The notes under the pieces: model-generated
Seen by the model: the letters and a program-made list of their open reading frames with translations, nothing else
Database searches by the model: none
Told to the model about the DNA's origin: nothing
Assembly (NCBI GenBank): GCA_050084515.1
Contig: CM114274.1
Location: 36,332,001-36,396,000, forward strand
Direction of reading: 5' to 3'
Source of the DNA: Blasia pusilla
Lineage: Eukaryota; Marchantiophyta; Marchantiopsida; Blasiales
DNA length: 64,000 nucleotides
Shown here: in pieces, positions 11,033-23,310 of the stretch
Layout of the letters: each line of letters begins with the position of its first letter
How positions within the stretch are numbered: the stretch's first letter is position 1
Position numbers and translations under genes: made by a program

Positions 11033-11673
11033 CATGTTCTTTAGGATAGATCGGTGAGATCTAGTAGAGCGTCTTCAAGAGTAGTGTAGAACAGGCCTAG
11101 GAGTTCGAGGATGACCTGCTGAGGCCCCGAGAAACCTGAGAGAGCAGGTTTCCCCTTTGTTTTGGCTCATTCGGAGCCATATTGAGGAACTTACTATTTT
11201 AGGTAAGTACCATTTTGAGTATATGATCGACTTTCTATTTTTGGTAAGTGACCCTTGACCTCCTACATGAGGTCAAGAGCCAAGGAGGTGACTTGGGAGA
11301 ATAGGTTACCATGGAGGAAGCTTGGGAGAGGGGAGGGGTATATATCCCAAGGAGAGAGAGCTTGAGAGCTCGTTCTCTCTTTGTTGAACCTCTTGGCATG
11401 AGGCGGCGGAGCTATGGTCCCTTGCCTTGTGAGTGTAACACAAGCCTCTCATTAGGAGAGTGGGTTTGGTTTGACATGAGAGAGAGTGCACACCTTTGAG
11501 AGCTATGGTGTGAGATTGTGTAGAGAGAGATTGGATCTTACTTTAATTGGAGATATTTTGGTACTTCTTGTCTCGTTGTTTGGATGCCATGAGTTAGCAT
11601 GGGATCGTTCGTGTTTGTGTGTGTGTTCGGTGACAGCGATGTATGTTGTGTAGCGATGTGTATGCGCACGACA
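11030..11673 (+). mobile_element. Solo LTR, family A (about 644 bp)
   Basis: Starts TGTCATG and ends CACGACA. Related copies lie at 24402-24833, 29561-30147, 44577-45179 (reverse) and, more diverged, at 58601-59253. A TATA-like GGTATATATCCC is conserved in the copies (here near 11338-11349), and the 3' end reads ATGTATGTTGTGTAGCGATGTG in most. No internal retrotransposon DNA follows, so it is a solo LTR left by recombination. It interrupts a CT tract and the flanks are themselves CT-rich, so no clean target duplication can be called. Confidence 0.75.
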
Positions 11674-11813
11674 CACTCTCTCTCTGGAGAGCTCCAACGT
11701 GCAGAGTGGAGGGGTGGGTTCTCCTTCTCTGAGGGGAGGAAGAGTAATGTGGGGAGTGGTGGGTCGAATTTTGAATGTGCAATTTCAGCTCGTTGCTAGC
11801 ATTCATCTTTGGT

Positions 11814-11814
<1 letters not shown>

Positions 11815-11902
<88 letters not shown>
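11815..11902. repeat. (CT)n microsatellite
   Basis: About 88 bp of pure CT repeats, the longest such tract in the window. Confidence 0.95.
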
Positions 11903-11905
<3 letters not shown>

Positions 11906-12740
11906 TTTCCGGTGGACCAAAATTCTATGATACATAGGATTTTGTGCTTTAGGCACTGGTTTTGGTAAGCTAATGCGAGGGCAATGATAAAAACAATAAA
12001 CGCTTTTTAAGGATCCCCTTTACAATGTAGCATTCTAAACCCGTGAATGTGACTTGCTGAATAGAGATATGTGTCACATAGTCACAAATGTCCTACCGAT
12101 GTTGTTTCCTTTGTCTATATGAATATGGATTTTTTCTTAAAACAACGTTGATGCATAGCAGTCTACGGTAGAATACTCACATCCTTGTACATGCATTTTT
12201 CTTGCTGAAAGTCCCTAGGAAGACTTCTCTTGATGATGTAGCGGCATGAAACCTCTTAGTGCGAGTTAAATGCAAGGTGAATATGACTGTCCCAACTTGG
12301 CTGAAGATGTTAACTCATGATTGTGGATAAACTATTTTGCATTTTATGTCCGCTCAAGTGTAAAGACTTTCCAAGAAAGCTGAGCTTGCATCCAATTCCC
12401 ATCATTGGACATGGAAGGATTTATAAATTATCTCCAATGTAACATTGGAACTCCTGCAAAACATTTTATGGGAGACGTAGGTTACAGATTGGATTGGACA
12501 TAGCTCCACTTTTGTTAGCAAGAATGGAGGCAGATGTTTTGAAATCAAGTTTGAACAAAAGTGACGGAATCCTCTCCTTTGAGGTCCACCATTTAGGAAT
12601 GGGAGAAAGCAGAGCAGATGGTCCATTGTTGCTCCTTCTACGGCATTGGTTTATTACAGAGGTCGGAGAGCGCAACATGGGTTTGTGCGGAGAGTTTGAG
12701 AGTCTGTCTTCTCATCCCGGAATCACGGTGAGCGAGAGCT

Positions 12741-12866
12741 ATGGCTTGCTCTTATCTACTCATGGGCGTGGGGCTGTTGGTCTTTGTGGCTGTGATATCG
12801 GCCTTTGACAATGGAATTGAGATGGTTGTTGGGGATGATGTAGAGAATGGTGAGCTTGGAAGTTGA
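12741..12866 (+). CDS. Small signal-peptide-like ORF or captured first exon
   Basis: A 41-codon frame starts MACSYLLMGVGLLVFVAVIS, a classic N-terminal hydrophobic signal, then continues with an acidic mature part (..VVGDDVENGELGS) to a TGA. A good splice donor (AATG|GTGAGC, near 12848) lies inside, so this may be exon 1 of a secreted-protein gene captured by the surrounding Helitron. A tryptic-like acceptor (TTATTACAG) lies upstream near 12659. No downstream exon was identified. Confidence 0.3.
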   Translation: MACSYLLMGVGLLVFVAVISAFDNGIEMVVGDDVENGELGS

Positions 12867-13919
12867 GTGATGGCTATTGCATCCGTGCTTTTCACTACGG
12901 AATCCTATCTCGAGAACTTCGTTAAAAAGTTTGGGTGGCGATCAAAGGGTGCAGTAGCACAGGTCTTGATCTATCTATATGATGAACCGACCAACCAAAG
13001 ACGAGTGTCCACCGTCATACTTTCGACGGCTGCAGAAGATGTCACTATCCCCAAAATCTACCAACGTGACTCTTGGTATAAAAAAAGAAGAGAAAAGACG
13101 ATTGAGCCACTCAAATGAATAAATAAAGAGAAATGAAAATTATTTTCATAATTTTAATGAGTAAATCAATTAATCATTGTGAAAATTCATAAGGAAGGTT
13201 CTTCTTTATGTTCTCTCATAAGGACTTTTTCTTGTTAAATGGAACTATTTTGTTCCTTAGTGGGACTTATTCCATTGATAATTGTTCGTGTTGGGGTGGA
13301 TGGAAGAATATGTGTGGACTTTGTTTAGTGGCATCGCTTGCCTAAAGGCATGTGTGGTAATCCGACTATGCCATATCTACTGATAGCTTCCTCCTCCCTC
13401 CAATCAACACTCTCTACTCCATCCCTACACTATGATCAAGCTCTATCTCTCTCCGACACGAATGGACACTACACTCAAGCTCTATGGCCGTGATGAAGTT
13501 GGCCTCAATAATTATTGCGCATTGAATAGTGGCCACTCCCTCTCTCCCCAACTCAAAGCCTCTCGCCCGCACACTCCACCTTTTTCCCTTTCTCTTTCTC
13601 TCTCAAACACGAATGCTCACGGAAATACGACTCTCTGCGCATCTCCAAATTGTCGTGCGCTCATCTCCACAATCGAGATGAGGAGGCATGAGCTTCGCAC
13701 CTCATGGGCCCAAGGCTGCCATCATCTTAACTCACCTCATCTAGGCTGATCCAATCGCAACACAAGAAGACAAGGTAAAGGTTGTACACAATAGATAGCA
13801 AAAGAGAGAGATCATGCGAAAGAAACCCTCTCAAAAGTTATATTAAATTAAATTCAAAATTTTTAATTTTTTAATCATTAATTTTGACACCAGTGCATCG
13901 CACGGGCACTTAGGCCTTA

Positions 13920-14107
13920 CTAGTAAGGTACATGTGCGATGCACTGAAAATAAAAAAGCGTTTGAAGAGCTTTTGTTAGTGAAGGGATTAATGATGCTGC
14001 ACATAAATTCAAACTTTTTTCTTCCTGCCCATAACACGTGAAACCTTTTTTTCTTGTCCAATTACCACATGTCAATAGGGCCTTAAAAAAAAGGTGTCAA
14101 TAATAGT
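13920..14107 (-). mobile_element. Mini-Helitron, minus orientation
   Basis: The 3' end on the minus strand (hairpin AGTGC-ATC-GCAC, then ACCTTACTAG) abuts the plus-strand Helitron end, and the two share the palindrome ACTAGT. The body carries the family words TTGGACAAGAAA and CACATGTCAA in reverse. The 5' end is slightly mutated (ACTATTATTG instead of TCTATTATTG). It is similar to the elements at 22932-23138 and 37145-37301. Confidence 0.55.
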
Positions 14108-14880
14108 TTTTTAAAATTAGGTTTAAATATTCAAATTTATTTAAAATTTTAAATTTATGTATAATTTTAAATCTGAAAGAGTTAGAAAATTTCACCTTTA
14201 AATAACACCCATCTCCCGTAAATAATTTCACTCCATAAAAGCTCAAAAAATAATTATTCTTCCCCTTCCCTTCTTCCCACCAAAATAACATTCTCTAACC
14301 AAAATCTTAGCTAATTTTTATTAACGAAATGATATTCCTTTTCCATTCAAATTCATTTTCCTTTCTTGAAATATAACATGTGAATTAATAAAATTATTTC
14401 AAAAAATGATCATGCTATTTAATTTCAAAATTTTAAATATGATTTCTATTTTCTAAAATCTTAGAAGGGTAATGAAATTTCATTGTTTTTAGTAATTAAA
14501 ATCCTCCATTCAAATTTAAATGATATCCCAATACACAAAATAAATTTTATCTTTCAGTAAAATTTAAACAAAATCTATTCCTCCATGATATTTTTATTTC
14601 CTTTTTCCATCAAATATGAATTGAGGTAAAAAATTTAAAATTTCGATTATTTATCATGTTAACTATATTTTATTAATATTTCTTATCACCCATTATATAA
14701 TTAGATTAATTTAATTTATTAATATATATTGCATTGAAATCACTATTCATTCGGACTAAAGCAACAAAATTCAAAAATGTTCTATTCTTTTGGCCATCTT
14801 ATCGTATTATGCATATTACATAGGTAGATATTCTCTTACGGCCTCGTATCTTCCGTTTGTTTACCTCACTTTTATGTTAC
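14108..14880. other. AT-rich intergenic DNA
   Basis: Very AT-rich with runs of T and A. No gene, repeat end or RNA was recognised. Confidence 0.5.
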
Positions 14881-14894
14881 GAGGGTCGAGTTTT

Positions 14895-14929
14895 CCCTTT
14901 GTGGGCCGGTAATTCGGCGGCACAAAGGG
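14895..14929. repeat. Perfect 9-bp inverted repeat in GC-rich DNA
   Basis: CCCTTTGTG (14895-14903) pairs with CACAAAGGG (14921-14929) across a 17-nt GC-rich loop. It marks the switch from AT-rich to CpG-rich DNA upstream of the transporter gene. Confidence 0.6.
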
Positions 14930-16829
14930 AGGGCCGGGGAAACAAAGTCGGCCGGTGAGGGAGGCCGCCACCTGCTCCACTCTATTTCGGTTTGGCCTAT
15001 TAGATGGAAGGGTAAGGAAATGGAATCTTTACATAAGTAGGGCAAGTGCGTCGCCTCGGCATATTATTCGCGCGTGCTTCGAGGACAAGGAGACGCGGCG
15101 CATAGCCATGGCATTTCACTGACTTATGTGGCGCGAAGTGAAGTGAATTCACTGCATGCCTTTCGCCTCGCGCGGTACGAGACGCAGCGCGTCACCGTCT
15201 TGTGACAGATCGGAAGGCCGGTTGGTGCCAGGAGTTCCCGGCCAAGTGCCAAGCAAGCACGGAGTCACAGACTGTACCTCTGAAATTTCGATTTGATAAC
15301 CAACTTACCTCCGGGATGGACGACAGAGAGGACAACAGCAGGTCTCTCTTCTCGCAACAGTCTTGGACATACGGGTGGACAAAGTAGTAGAGCTTTGTGG
15401 TATCCAATTTAAAATCATCGGTCGTATTGTGGTGTGTCTCGGTCTACATTTCCTCAAGTTTTAGAGAACGTTGTATTTTATTTGAAGGGATGAGCAGCCT
15501 TTCTTTATGTTTATGTTTCTGAAGAGAAGCAACTATTAGGAAGCCGAGAGAGGAAGGCCCTTGCCCACGTCAGATATATTTTGCCTCCATTAACGAAGGT
15601 TTGGATACACCGTACGTCCTTTGAGAACCAGTTAGTAGAATGAGAAAGAAAATTCCCGATTTCTGATGAGCCTTAAATCTTTCAAGGACGCCCTCGACGC
15701 CCACACGACGGTGTGCATTATGACCGTCAACGGCCTAGGATGACGACGTAAGGTTGGGAGAGGCACACCAACAGCTTGTCTTCGGTGTCGAGTAAGAAAA
15801 CGATTCAAAGCAGTTTCTCATCCAATGGCAGGAATACGCCATTCTGCAGACTAGGAAAGTTTCTTCCGAAACTCGCTATCCACGCAATCGTGAAAGTGTT
15901 GCAGCAACGGTTCGCGATTGACTCACGCGTTGCAATCGGGCCTGCAATATTCGGCGCTTGCAGGCCCCCTGCTCGCAATCGAGGGATAGGACCGTAACGC
16001 CAATTCAAAACGGAGGTCTCTGTCCACGCGTGCGAGAGAGAGAGAGATGCCTCATTTACTTACGCCTGTTTTAGCCCAGACTAAGGGACAAAAACAGTGA
16101 TAAAGAAAGCAGACTCGCTGAGGTAGTCACTTGATTTGACGAACAGCTTAGTTAGTGAGGATCGGAATATTGGAATGTGCGCAAATTACAATTGAGATGA
16201 CTAATCCAGCGCGTGAGCTGAAGCCGGACCGGCAGAATGCTAACCAAAATGTGGGGAAGAGTATTGAAGGGGATCCGCTCCACCCGGAAGCTGATGTGGA
16301 CGGAACAAACAAAAATGGAGGGAAGAGTAGAAGACAATGAAGATCGATAGACGTAGGTGGTCCGTTCGGTGTGGCTGACCGAGGGACGGATACGGACCAC
16401 CTATTTAAGAACACGAACCCACCTGCTCTTGGTCAATTACAGGTGGCAACACATGAACCCACTTTCAGGAGGCCGAAGGTTTGCTATTACGGACAGCGAA
16501 GACGTTTCCATGGTTTCAATTGGAGTGTGCAAGGTGATCGTTACCATGTAATTTCAACTTGTTCCGGTAACGCTGCTACTGGTCCTTCCTCTCCTTCTGG
16601 TCGCGACTGGAAAGGCCAAGGGACTCAAGACTACCTTAAAAAAATGAGGCTTCATGTAGTATTTTGCATCGTTACGACATTTTGTTTCACGCGAGTCGAA
16701 ATGAGTTACACAAGCTGAGCAATTACGTGCAAAATCATCTGGCGACAGCTAATTTGTGCACGTCTTTTGAAAGGATAGTAGTGCTTTGGATACCCCTACT
16801 CGCTGCAGACACTACATCAACGGAAAAGC
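14930..16829. other. CpG-rich upstream region of the transporter gene
   Basis: This region is visibly richer in CpG than the DNA to its left and has no recognisable transposon. Several short frames occur on both strands, but none shows a domain. It probably holds the promoter and 5' untranslated exons of the gene starting at 16830. I see no clear TATA box and cannot place the transcription start. Confidence 0.4.
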
Positions 16830-19800
16830 ATGGCGGCGAACCTTAAGGAAAGACTTCTGGAAGTCGCGGGGGCTATGGCAACTAGCGAAAATGGTCGTGT
16901 TCGCAAAGGCAAGAAAGGTGCGAACACTCACAATGGTCTCAACAAAGGGCATCGTCGATCTTCCAGCGTCACTGAGAAAGAGATTGGTGAGCGTCTGAAC
17001 TTCAGGCTGTTTATCATGTCGACATGTTTTAGACCCTTCCTAAGTACTCGAATAGTCGTGATCAGTAGAACTGTTCAAGGTTGCTGTATGTTCAGAACGT
17101 ATCAGCTTGAATTCCTGAATCTCTCTGCCGTCATCTTCAACTGGATTTCCGGGTGAGAGTGGGAGGTCCTCCATAATTATATATTTCCAAAAAGGACGGT
17201 TCGGAGAATATGTCCATCTCAAACGTCAGAGTCTTCTAGCACTCGTAGCGAAGACTACTCTTGACTGTCCGATACATGGTTTCCGTAAAGTTCGTCTAAC
17301 ACTTGGAAATGCAGATAGTGTTTGAGATCATCGAAATGTTTTTTTATTATCGGACTTGCTACATCCAGTGCAAGCGTGGTAACCTATCCGTGTTAGATGT
17401 CTTTATTTATTCTACTTGCTACAGATTGGTTGTAAGGTAGACTGTTTGGCCGGTTATTTCAAGGCTTTGTTCAGCTTCTTGCAATCCTTCATTGAGTTAC
17501 CCCTACATATTTAATGACGGCCTTGTTGTGTGTGTGTGTGGTGATTTTGCCAGTTCGCCGGCTGCAAGGTCGAAGTCCAGGTCGTGGATCTAGTTGTCTT
17601 TGTCGTAGATTTCTCTTGCGTCTTGCGACAGCGCTTCATTCTTATGGCAGTTCTGCAGCCCGAACCGAGTATCTCATTGAGAAGGCAGCAAACCGACTTG
17701 ATGTAGACGTCAATATTGCAGTGTTCCCGTCGCTTATTCTTCTCGCTTTCCCGGTTGACGAGGAAAACGAGATCGCGAGGTGAGCTGCTAGTTTCTTTGG
17801 CGTTCGTGATCGAGTGTTAAGAGAGTTCAAAGCTATATTCACCAGCGTGAGAAGGCATCGTTTTGCTTGTGCGAGAACAAGTTGAATAAAAAATTTCAGA
17901 CATTGTTTGTGCGATGCTTTGAGCACTTCGGCTGACATCAAATTCATTTCAACAGCAAGGAGACACATATGCTGAATGTCGACAATGACTTGGACGTTGA
18001 TAAGCTTGGACGAGCAGACCACTTAGCCAATAACGTAGGGAAAGAGACTCCTGTCCTGTTAGCTTATTGGAGACTAAAAGCCATTGCCACATCCGCGCCT
18101 GAATTTGGACGATGGTGGTGGCGTCTATCCGGCTATGCGCTGTCGGCGTCGATGTCTTGCCTTCTCTTTTTTGAGGGTAAATTGCCTCACATGACTACAC
18201 TACCTCACTGCTTTTCAATTCCTCATGCCCGATTCCATCCATCTTGAAGTATCTTGTAGGTCACTTCCTTACGTGGCCATCATACATTTTGCACCAACCC
18301 CACCTTGTCTCCCCGCGTTGCTGAGGACTATGTTTGCTCATAATCTTTATGCCCTACCGTGCGGATATGTGAATTTGTGAGGTGGTAACTTTGTACCTCG
18401 CCATCATGCGCTTGCATCGACTTCCAATCGAGATGTAAGATTTTCATTATCCTTGCACAAAGGTGCTGATTTTTGGAGTGGTAATCTGTTGACAGGCAGC
18501 CGCTGGGATGGTTTACTGTCGCTGTTGCTTGGCCTCATAGTAGGATGTATGGACCTAATTGCTGTAAGGTCCTCCCTGTTTGCAAATGTGTACGAGTTTG
18601 TGGCTGCACTTGTGGTTTCGACTGGCGCGCGACTGTTCAGCTTGTACCTGACGAAAATACCAGTGTGCTTTTTCGCCTTGGTGTTCGGATCGCTTGTCCA
18701 GCTACTTCCCGGTATATATGGTCCTGGTCACAGCAGGTTTCGTTTTGAACATTGTTATGCGAATCTCAAAGAATACAACGATGTCGACTTCCTCGTCCCA
18801 ACTTTGTGGACTTCGAAGAGAGTCATTTGCCTAGCGAATACTGCAACTACCAAAGAATGTTGATAGCTCTCTCCAGTGACTTCTTACCATATCTGCCGTT
18901 CGCTTTAACGAATTCATTCTTTTTGGCCGGCCCATCATTTCAACTGAACGTCACTTTTGTGTTTCTCTTTTCTTTGTTGTGCAGGGTTGTCATTGACTCT
19001 TGGGGTAAGTGAGATGGTCGCAAGAGCGCATGTTACAGGCACTTCACGGATCATGTATGCTTTATTCTCAGCTCTCCAGTTGGGTTTTGGAATCGCTGTG
19101 GGCGAGAACATCATTTTCTGGGCACCGGAGCCTCCGTCGACAGAATGTCAACCTACGGATTTATCCTTTTGGTGGAATCCTTTGTGGTGAGTTGCTAATG
19201 CAATGGACGGAGTGAATTAATATTAGTTCCTCCTCTTCTTTGTTTTTTCCTCACCTTTGAGAGCAAATTCGCAATTTTTTTCCTTCAAATAACTTAACCT
19301 CGGAACTTGAGCCAGGTTATGTACATCAATCTAGGAAATAGGAAAATGAGCGAGCGGTTTGGATTACCTTCTCAAAATGTTTTGTATGGATGCTTTCGAA
19401 TATAATTTCCGATCCTCACGTTCGAGTCTGTACCAGTAAGATGCTAGTATCGTGAGTTATGATTCACGGAATGGCCAAAAAGTGTTCATGGATATATTTC
19501 AATTTTGCAACATAAGCAACTTTCTGCTAAGGGAAACGCTTTTAGTGATACGAGAACGGGTCTATCATCATGCTTGTAAACGCCCGATGACCTCTCGGTT
19601 CTTGTAACTAACTCACTGGACTAATAATCTTCCTGGAACAGGTTTAGTGGATTTGCAGTTGCATCAAATATACTGCTCAATGCCCGCTTAGATCAATGGC
19701 CGGGCATGATTGTAACCGCAGGAGTGGGTCACATAGTTTCAACACTGACTGGACTCCGACTTGGCTCTAGTACTTCTTCAGTAATTTCAGCATTTGCAGT

Positions 19801-20451
19801 GGGACTGACAGGTTCGTACAATGTCATCCCAGCGTGCCTGTATCTGGTCAGTATGAAACTAAGACGATGCCAAAGAGAAGATCTGGAGATCGCAAGACAA
19901 CATTGGCTTCATCCTCCGCCTGAAGCAGATTGAGTACCTAACCATGGCGTATATGGTCTGGCAAGGAGTTATTTCGCGGATTTCAGTGCATGATTACGGT
20001 TTAAGAGCTTTATTTCAGCTGTTGTGTTAAAGCGTCTTTGTCCGCTTCGATTGATGTCTCCGAGCACGCGCGTAAAATCCTCTGTTGAATCCGCGTTTGT
20101 TGATTTTTGTGCGCAGGTACTGCATATTCACATCTTCGAGGGGAGTTGCCTCTCGTGATGGTATTATCTGGAATTCTCTTGCTAGTGCCGGGAGGCATAG
20201 GGGTGAAAGGCGTGGCGGCCATGCTACAAGACGATGTGCTATCCGGAATGGGATTTGTATTCGACATGATGGTGGTGGGACTTTCTATCACCCTTGGCCT
20301 TCTCATGGCTAAGCTCATACTTCCAGCTGGACTCTTCGGCATTGGGAAAACGTCTACCAATAACAAGAGCACTCTGGCAGCTCAGATGCAGGAGGACAAC
20401 ACGTCAGACCCCGAGTGTTCCTCGGACGACGAAGAGAATATGGCGATTTGA
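16830..20451 (+). CDS. ThrE-like (DUF1212 family) membrane transporter, 7 exons
   Basis: Model: 16830-16986, 17554-17779, 17956-18176, 18496-18711, 18985-19186, 19642-19811, 20117-20451. All introns are GT-AG, phases run 1,2,1,1,2,1 and close exactly on a TGA, giving 508 aa. Exon 2 carries the ThrE N-terminal signature (..RLATALHSYGSSAARTEYLIEKAANRLDV..). Exon 3 gives ..LDVDKLGRADHLANNVGK.., and exons 4-7 give about ten hydrophobic segments, including LLPGLSLTLGVSEM (exons 4/5) and a C-terminal LLLVPGG. The family includes bacterial threonine/serine exporters and fungal homologues; the plant substrate is not known to me. The first 70 or so residues are basic and Ser-rich and the last 35 are acidic, both cytosolic-looking. 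The ATG was chosen because it gives the phase needed for exon 2. Confidence 0.88.
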
Positions 20452-21900
20452 GTCTACAATTCTGTCGCCCATCCTCTCAAGCAAGCATTTCCCTTCGAGA
20501 TAGCTCCTGCTCTACATCTGTCAGTCCTCATCTCCTCTGTTCACTGATACCACCGGGAGCTCCGAGAGTGCTACTAACCACCACAACTGGAATTTGTGGT
20601 GGCCACAATGTCCTACTAACCGACTTTTGTGTCATTCAGAAGAGATATTGGAATGCTTTGTCACGTGCATGTGTACCTCAGGTGGACGTGAATATCAAGC
20701 TTGACTCAAGGGTTACGCGTCCATCACATGACCGCCGTCCGGGTACTACGAAAGCTTCCTTGTAGCCTTGCCCAATCCCAGTCGAAGAGGGTAAGCAGCG
20801 CTACCGCAGCTTCGCTTCAATCGAATCGGTCTACGGCCACGCAACTAGCTACAGGGAGAATCTCTCCTGACTTCATACGGTGTGTGGGCTCGCAGGCAAC
20901 CTGAATGACGTGGGTGCTTCCAAACGCTGAACCGCTTAGTTTCGGTCTGGTTGTAAATTTTATCACCAACCTCCTGTTTGAGCACTCTTCACCGTTCGAA
21001 ATGGCGGTGATCTCGTTGTGTCGGCGTCACGGCGTGACAGCCCATCATTGAGCAGATCTTCACCATTGGATCGCGAACAGTGGTGAATTCCATGCCTGAT
21101 TGTAAGTGCAACGCAGCGTGCATTCCTATTGCCGACTGATCGTCACCGGTGCATGATTGTTGCGATCTGAACCTTCAGTAGTGCCAAGCACAGGGAATTA
21201 TTTTTAGCGATTGATGCTCACGAGTGCCAAGCACCATTCATGATTGTTGTGTGTCCCGAGATATGACAGATTTAAGCATAGGATCTTTTCTTTCCACGGA
21301 CGAAGCTGCTAGTTGATGGGTTGTTCATACGAAAATGGATTTTTACAAGTGTGGTGTTTCGTTTCTAGTCATTGATAACTGACGTTTAATCAAAAAGTTG
21401 AGTGAAATTCTCTTCCGGTATTAGAGACCTAGTAAATGGAGACAGAAAAACCCTCCATAAAATCTACCAATGCTCGTCTTCGGAGGCACATCTTGACTTT
21501 TAGGATTTTGCCCTTCAATCTTTGTCGAGTGTGTAAAGTAGAATATAAATATTGCGAATGTGCCTTTCTCCTACAAATTAATAGCTAACTTCCATGCCTT
21601 TCTTGGGTTTGACTCAACTAGGCACTCTTTTCATAGGTCAAGGGATAAATAAATCATAGCTCATCTACAGCTCCACAGGGAACTACCTACAGCAGGGTAT
21701 GGGGAATGTCCAACTGGAAATCATGATTCCAAGTTTGAGCTAGTTTTCAGATGGGGAATGCGAAGGACTTGCCAAATAATAATGAATTTCCAACAATGCA
21801 ATGGTAATGATTAGGAAGATTAGAAATTCATGTTTTCTATAGGAAAAAATGTATGAAAATATTCAAATTATCGTCAATTTGTTGAATGCACCAAAGAAAA
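20452..21900. other. Downstream flank of the transporter gene
   Basis: Probably holds the 3' untranslated region. The open frames seen here (20415-20904) continue out of the coding exon in other frames and have no domain. No transposon end was recognised before about 21940. Confidence 0.4.
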
Positions 21901-21942
21901 TATATACTACCAGGAAGAAAATGAATGTTGTACAAAATGGTA

Positions 21943-22501
21943 CTAATGAATTTTTATTTGGTGAAACCATTGGAAGCAAGAATTGATTTCACAGTGTTGT
22001 GGGTTCGGCAAGAGTGTTGTGGCTTCGGCAAGTGTGTTGTAGGTTAGAATGATTATTAATAGGCGGCAAAGTGAAGAACCTATACATATTATAAAAGTTT
22101 CTTGAAAGCAAGAGAATATTTTCCTATCTTCCTCAAGAAGTCTCAATTGAACAAAAGCCTCCTTGAAAGTTGGACATAATTGTTTATTGATAATTTTCAA
22201 GCGTTCGAATGTGATCGTTCTTTGAACATGATGGAGGAGTGATCTCAACCAATGACATTCTTCTTCATCTTTGAAGAAGCGAAATGATGAAGCTTATCCC
22301 GACATATAAATATATTATTTTAAATAGTGACACACAAAAGTAAATATACCAAAAAAATTTCAGAGTTTCACTTGGATGAGTAAGGTATAAGCGGCCAATA
22401 GGATGGCCATAACCTTTTTCTTTTTGTACCCTTCGAATCCATTTGGAAATTGTCAAATTTAACTGCCTAGTATCACTCGTAATCCGGATCTCCCCTATCA
22501 T
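21943..22501 (-). pseudogene. Helitron helicase (PIF1-like) fragment
   Basis: On the minus strand, the frame at 22501-22265 contains ..GYGHPIGRLYLTHPSET.., and the frame at 22248-21943 begins MRSLLHHVQRTITFERL.. and continues ..CPTFKEAFVQLRLLEEDRK... This order matches the helicase part of plant Helitron replication proteins (a GR.Y...P..E block, a LR.LL..V..A.SFEDLR block, then PTFKEA...GLLEDD). A frameshift between the two frames and the lost downstream helicase motifs show it is dead. It may be a relic of the autonomous partner of the small Helitrons in this window. Confidence 0.65.
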
Positions 22502-22931
22502 TGATCTAGAGTTAATTCATCATCGTTGTTGATCACCCACTGTAAGTGTAGAGAGTTTACACAACAGGAAGACCAAATTATATTGCTTCTTTGCCTAGAT
22601 TACGTACCTCGATTCCCTTGGGTCATGTTTATGTGCCCAATTCTATTTCTTGGCGATGACTTGCTTGATTCTCATTATGTTTTCAACCCATTGGTTGAGT
22701 GATGTCAGTCTTGCTTGCCACTTCTCTCACACCGCACCGGTGCAACAAAAGAGGTTCTCTTATTCATCATCAAGACAATTCCATGGCTAAATAATTAAAG
22801 AGGTTCCGTTCATCCGCCACATTTGCTAAGAGCATAAACCTTATGTGCACCTAAGATTTTCTTATCATCCCACCCCTAACCTTGATTCGTTTTCTCAATT
22901 TAGCCCCCATAGATTTGGCTATCTATCTATA

Positions 22932-23138
22932 CTGGTAAGATGTTCGTGAAAATAGAAAAGTGTTTGAGGAACTTTTGTTGGTGTAAAATACGTGAAAAGA
23001 TTGATGATGTTGTACATAAATTCTAATTTTTTTCTTGGTATCTGTAGCATGCGAAATATTTTCTTGTTGTCCAATTGCCACATGTCAAACATACAAGTGT
23101 TTGGAAATTAAGTAGGCACTCTCTCAAAATTATATAGA
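22932..23138 (-). mobile_element. Mini-Helitron, 207 bp
   Basis: Read on the minus strand it starts TCTATATAATTTTGAGAG after an A, contains ATGTGGCAATTGGACAACAA and ends ..ACATCTTACCAG before a T. It aligns along its length with 13920-14107 and with both ends of the copy interrupted at 41485-45753. The terminal CTAG has become CCAG. No coding content. Confidence 0.65.
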
Positions 23139-23310
23139 TTATAATGGCAGATCATATATGCAAAAGTAATATGACAAAATTGTGAAACATGTTTGAAACG
23201 TTTCAAATTAGATGTAAAGAAAAAATAATATGGATAGAAGAAAGAAATATATTTTAAATTAATATTTTAAATTAATTCAGATTATACTTTATGATTGTAA
23301 GTTGTATATT

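Larger units (their letters stand above)
9523..13923 (+). mobile_element. Candidate 4.4-kb non-autonomous Helitron
   Basis: The 5' end TCTATACTATTAACTG begins after an A at 9522. The 3' end carries the stem-loop AGTGC-ATC-GCAC within GTGCATCGCACGGGCAC and finishes CTTACTAG at 13923 before a T. These are the Helitron hallmarks: TC start, hairpin about 11 nt before CTRR, insertion between A and T, no duplication. Inside lie CT microsatellites, a solo LTR (11030-11673) and short gene-like pieces, but no Rep/helicase. A second copy of the 5' end and of the segment around 9840-10020 occurs at 59861 and 60480-60660, showing that this is a repeat family. The pairing of these particular ends is inferred. 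Confidence 0.55.

Noticed and set aside
10733-11044. 103-codon frame ending in Ser-Leu repeats
   Set aside because: Its second half is the CT tract and it has no domain.
11306-11499. Frames repeated at 24505-24783, 29744-29974 and 44747-45013
   Set aside because: They recur because the family-A LTR recurs; no coding signature beyond DNA similarity.
11594-11956. 120-codon minus-strand frame rich in Arg-Glu
   Set aside because: It translates the CT microsatellite and part of an LTR; not a protein gene.
17969-18247. Separate short gene starting at 17969
   Set aside because: The frame is exon 3 of the ThrE-like gene; splice sites on both sides join in phase.
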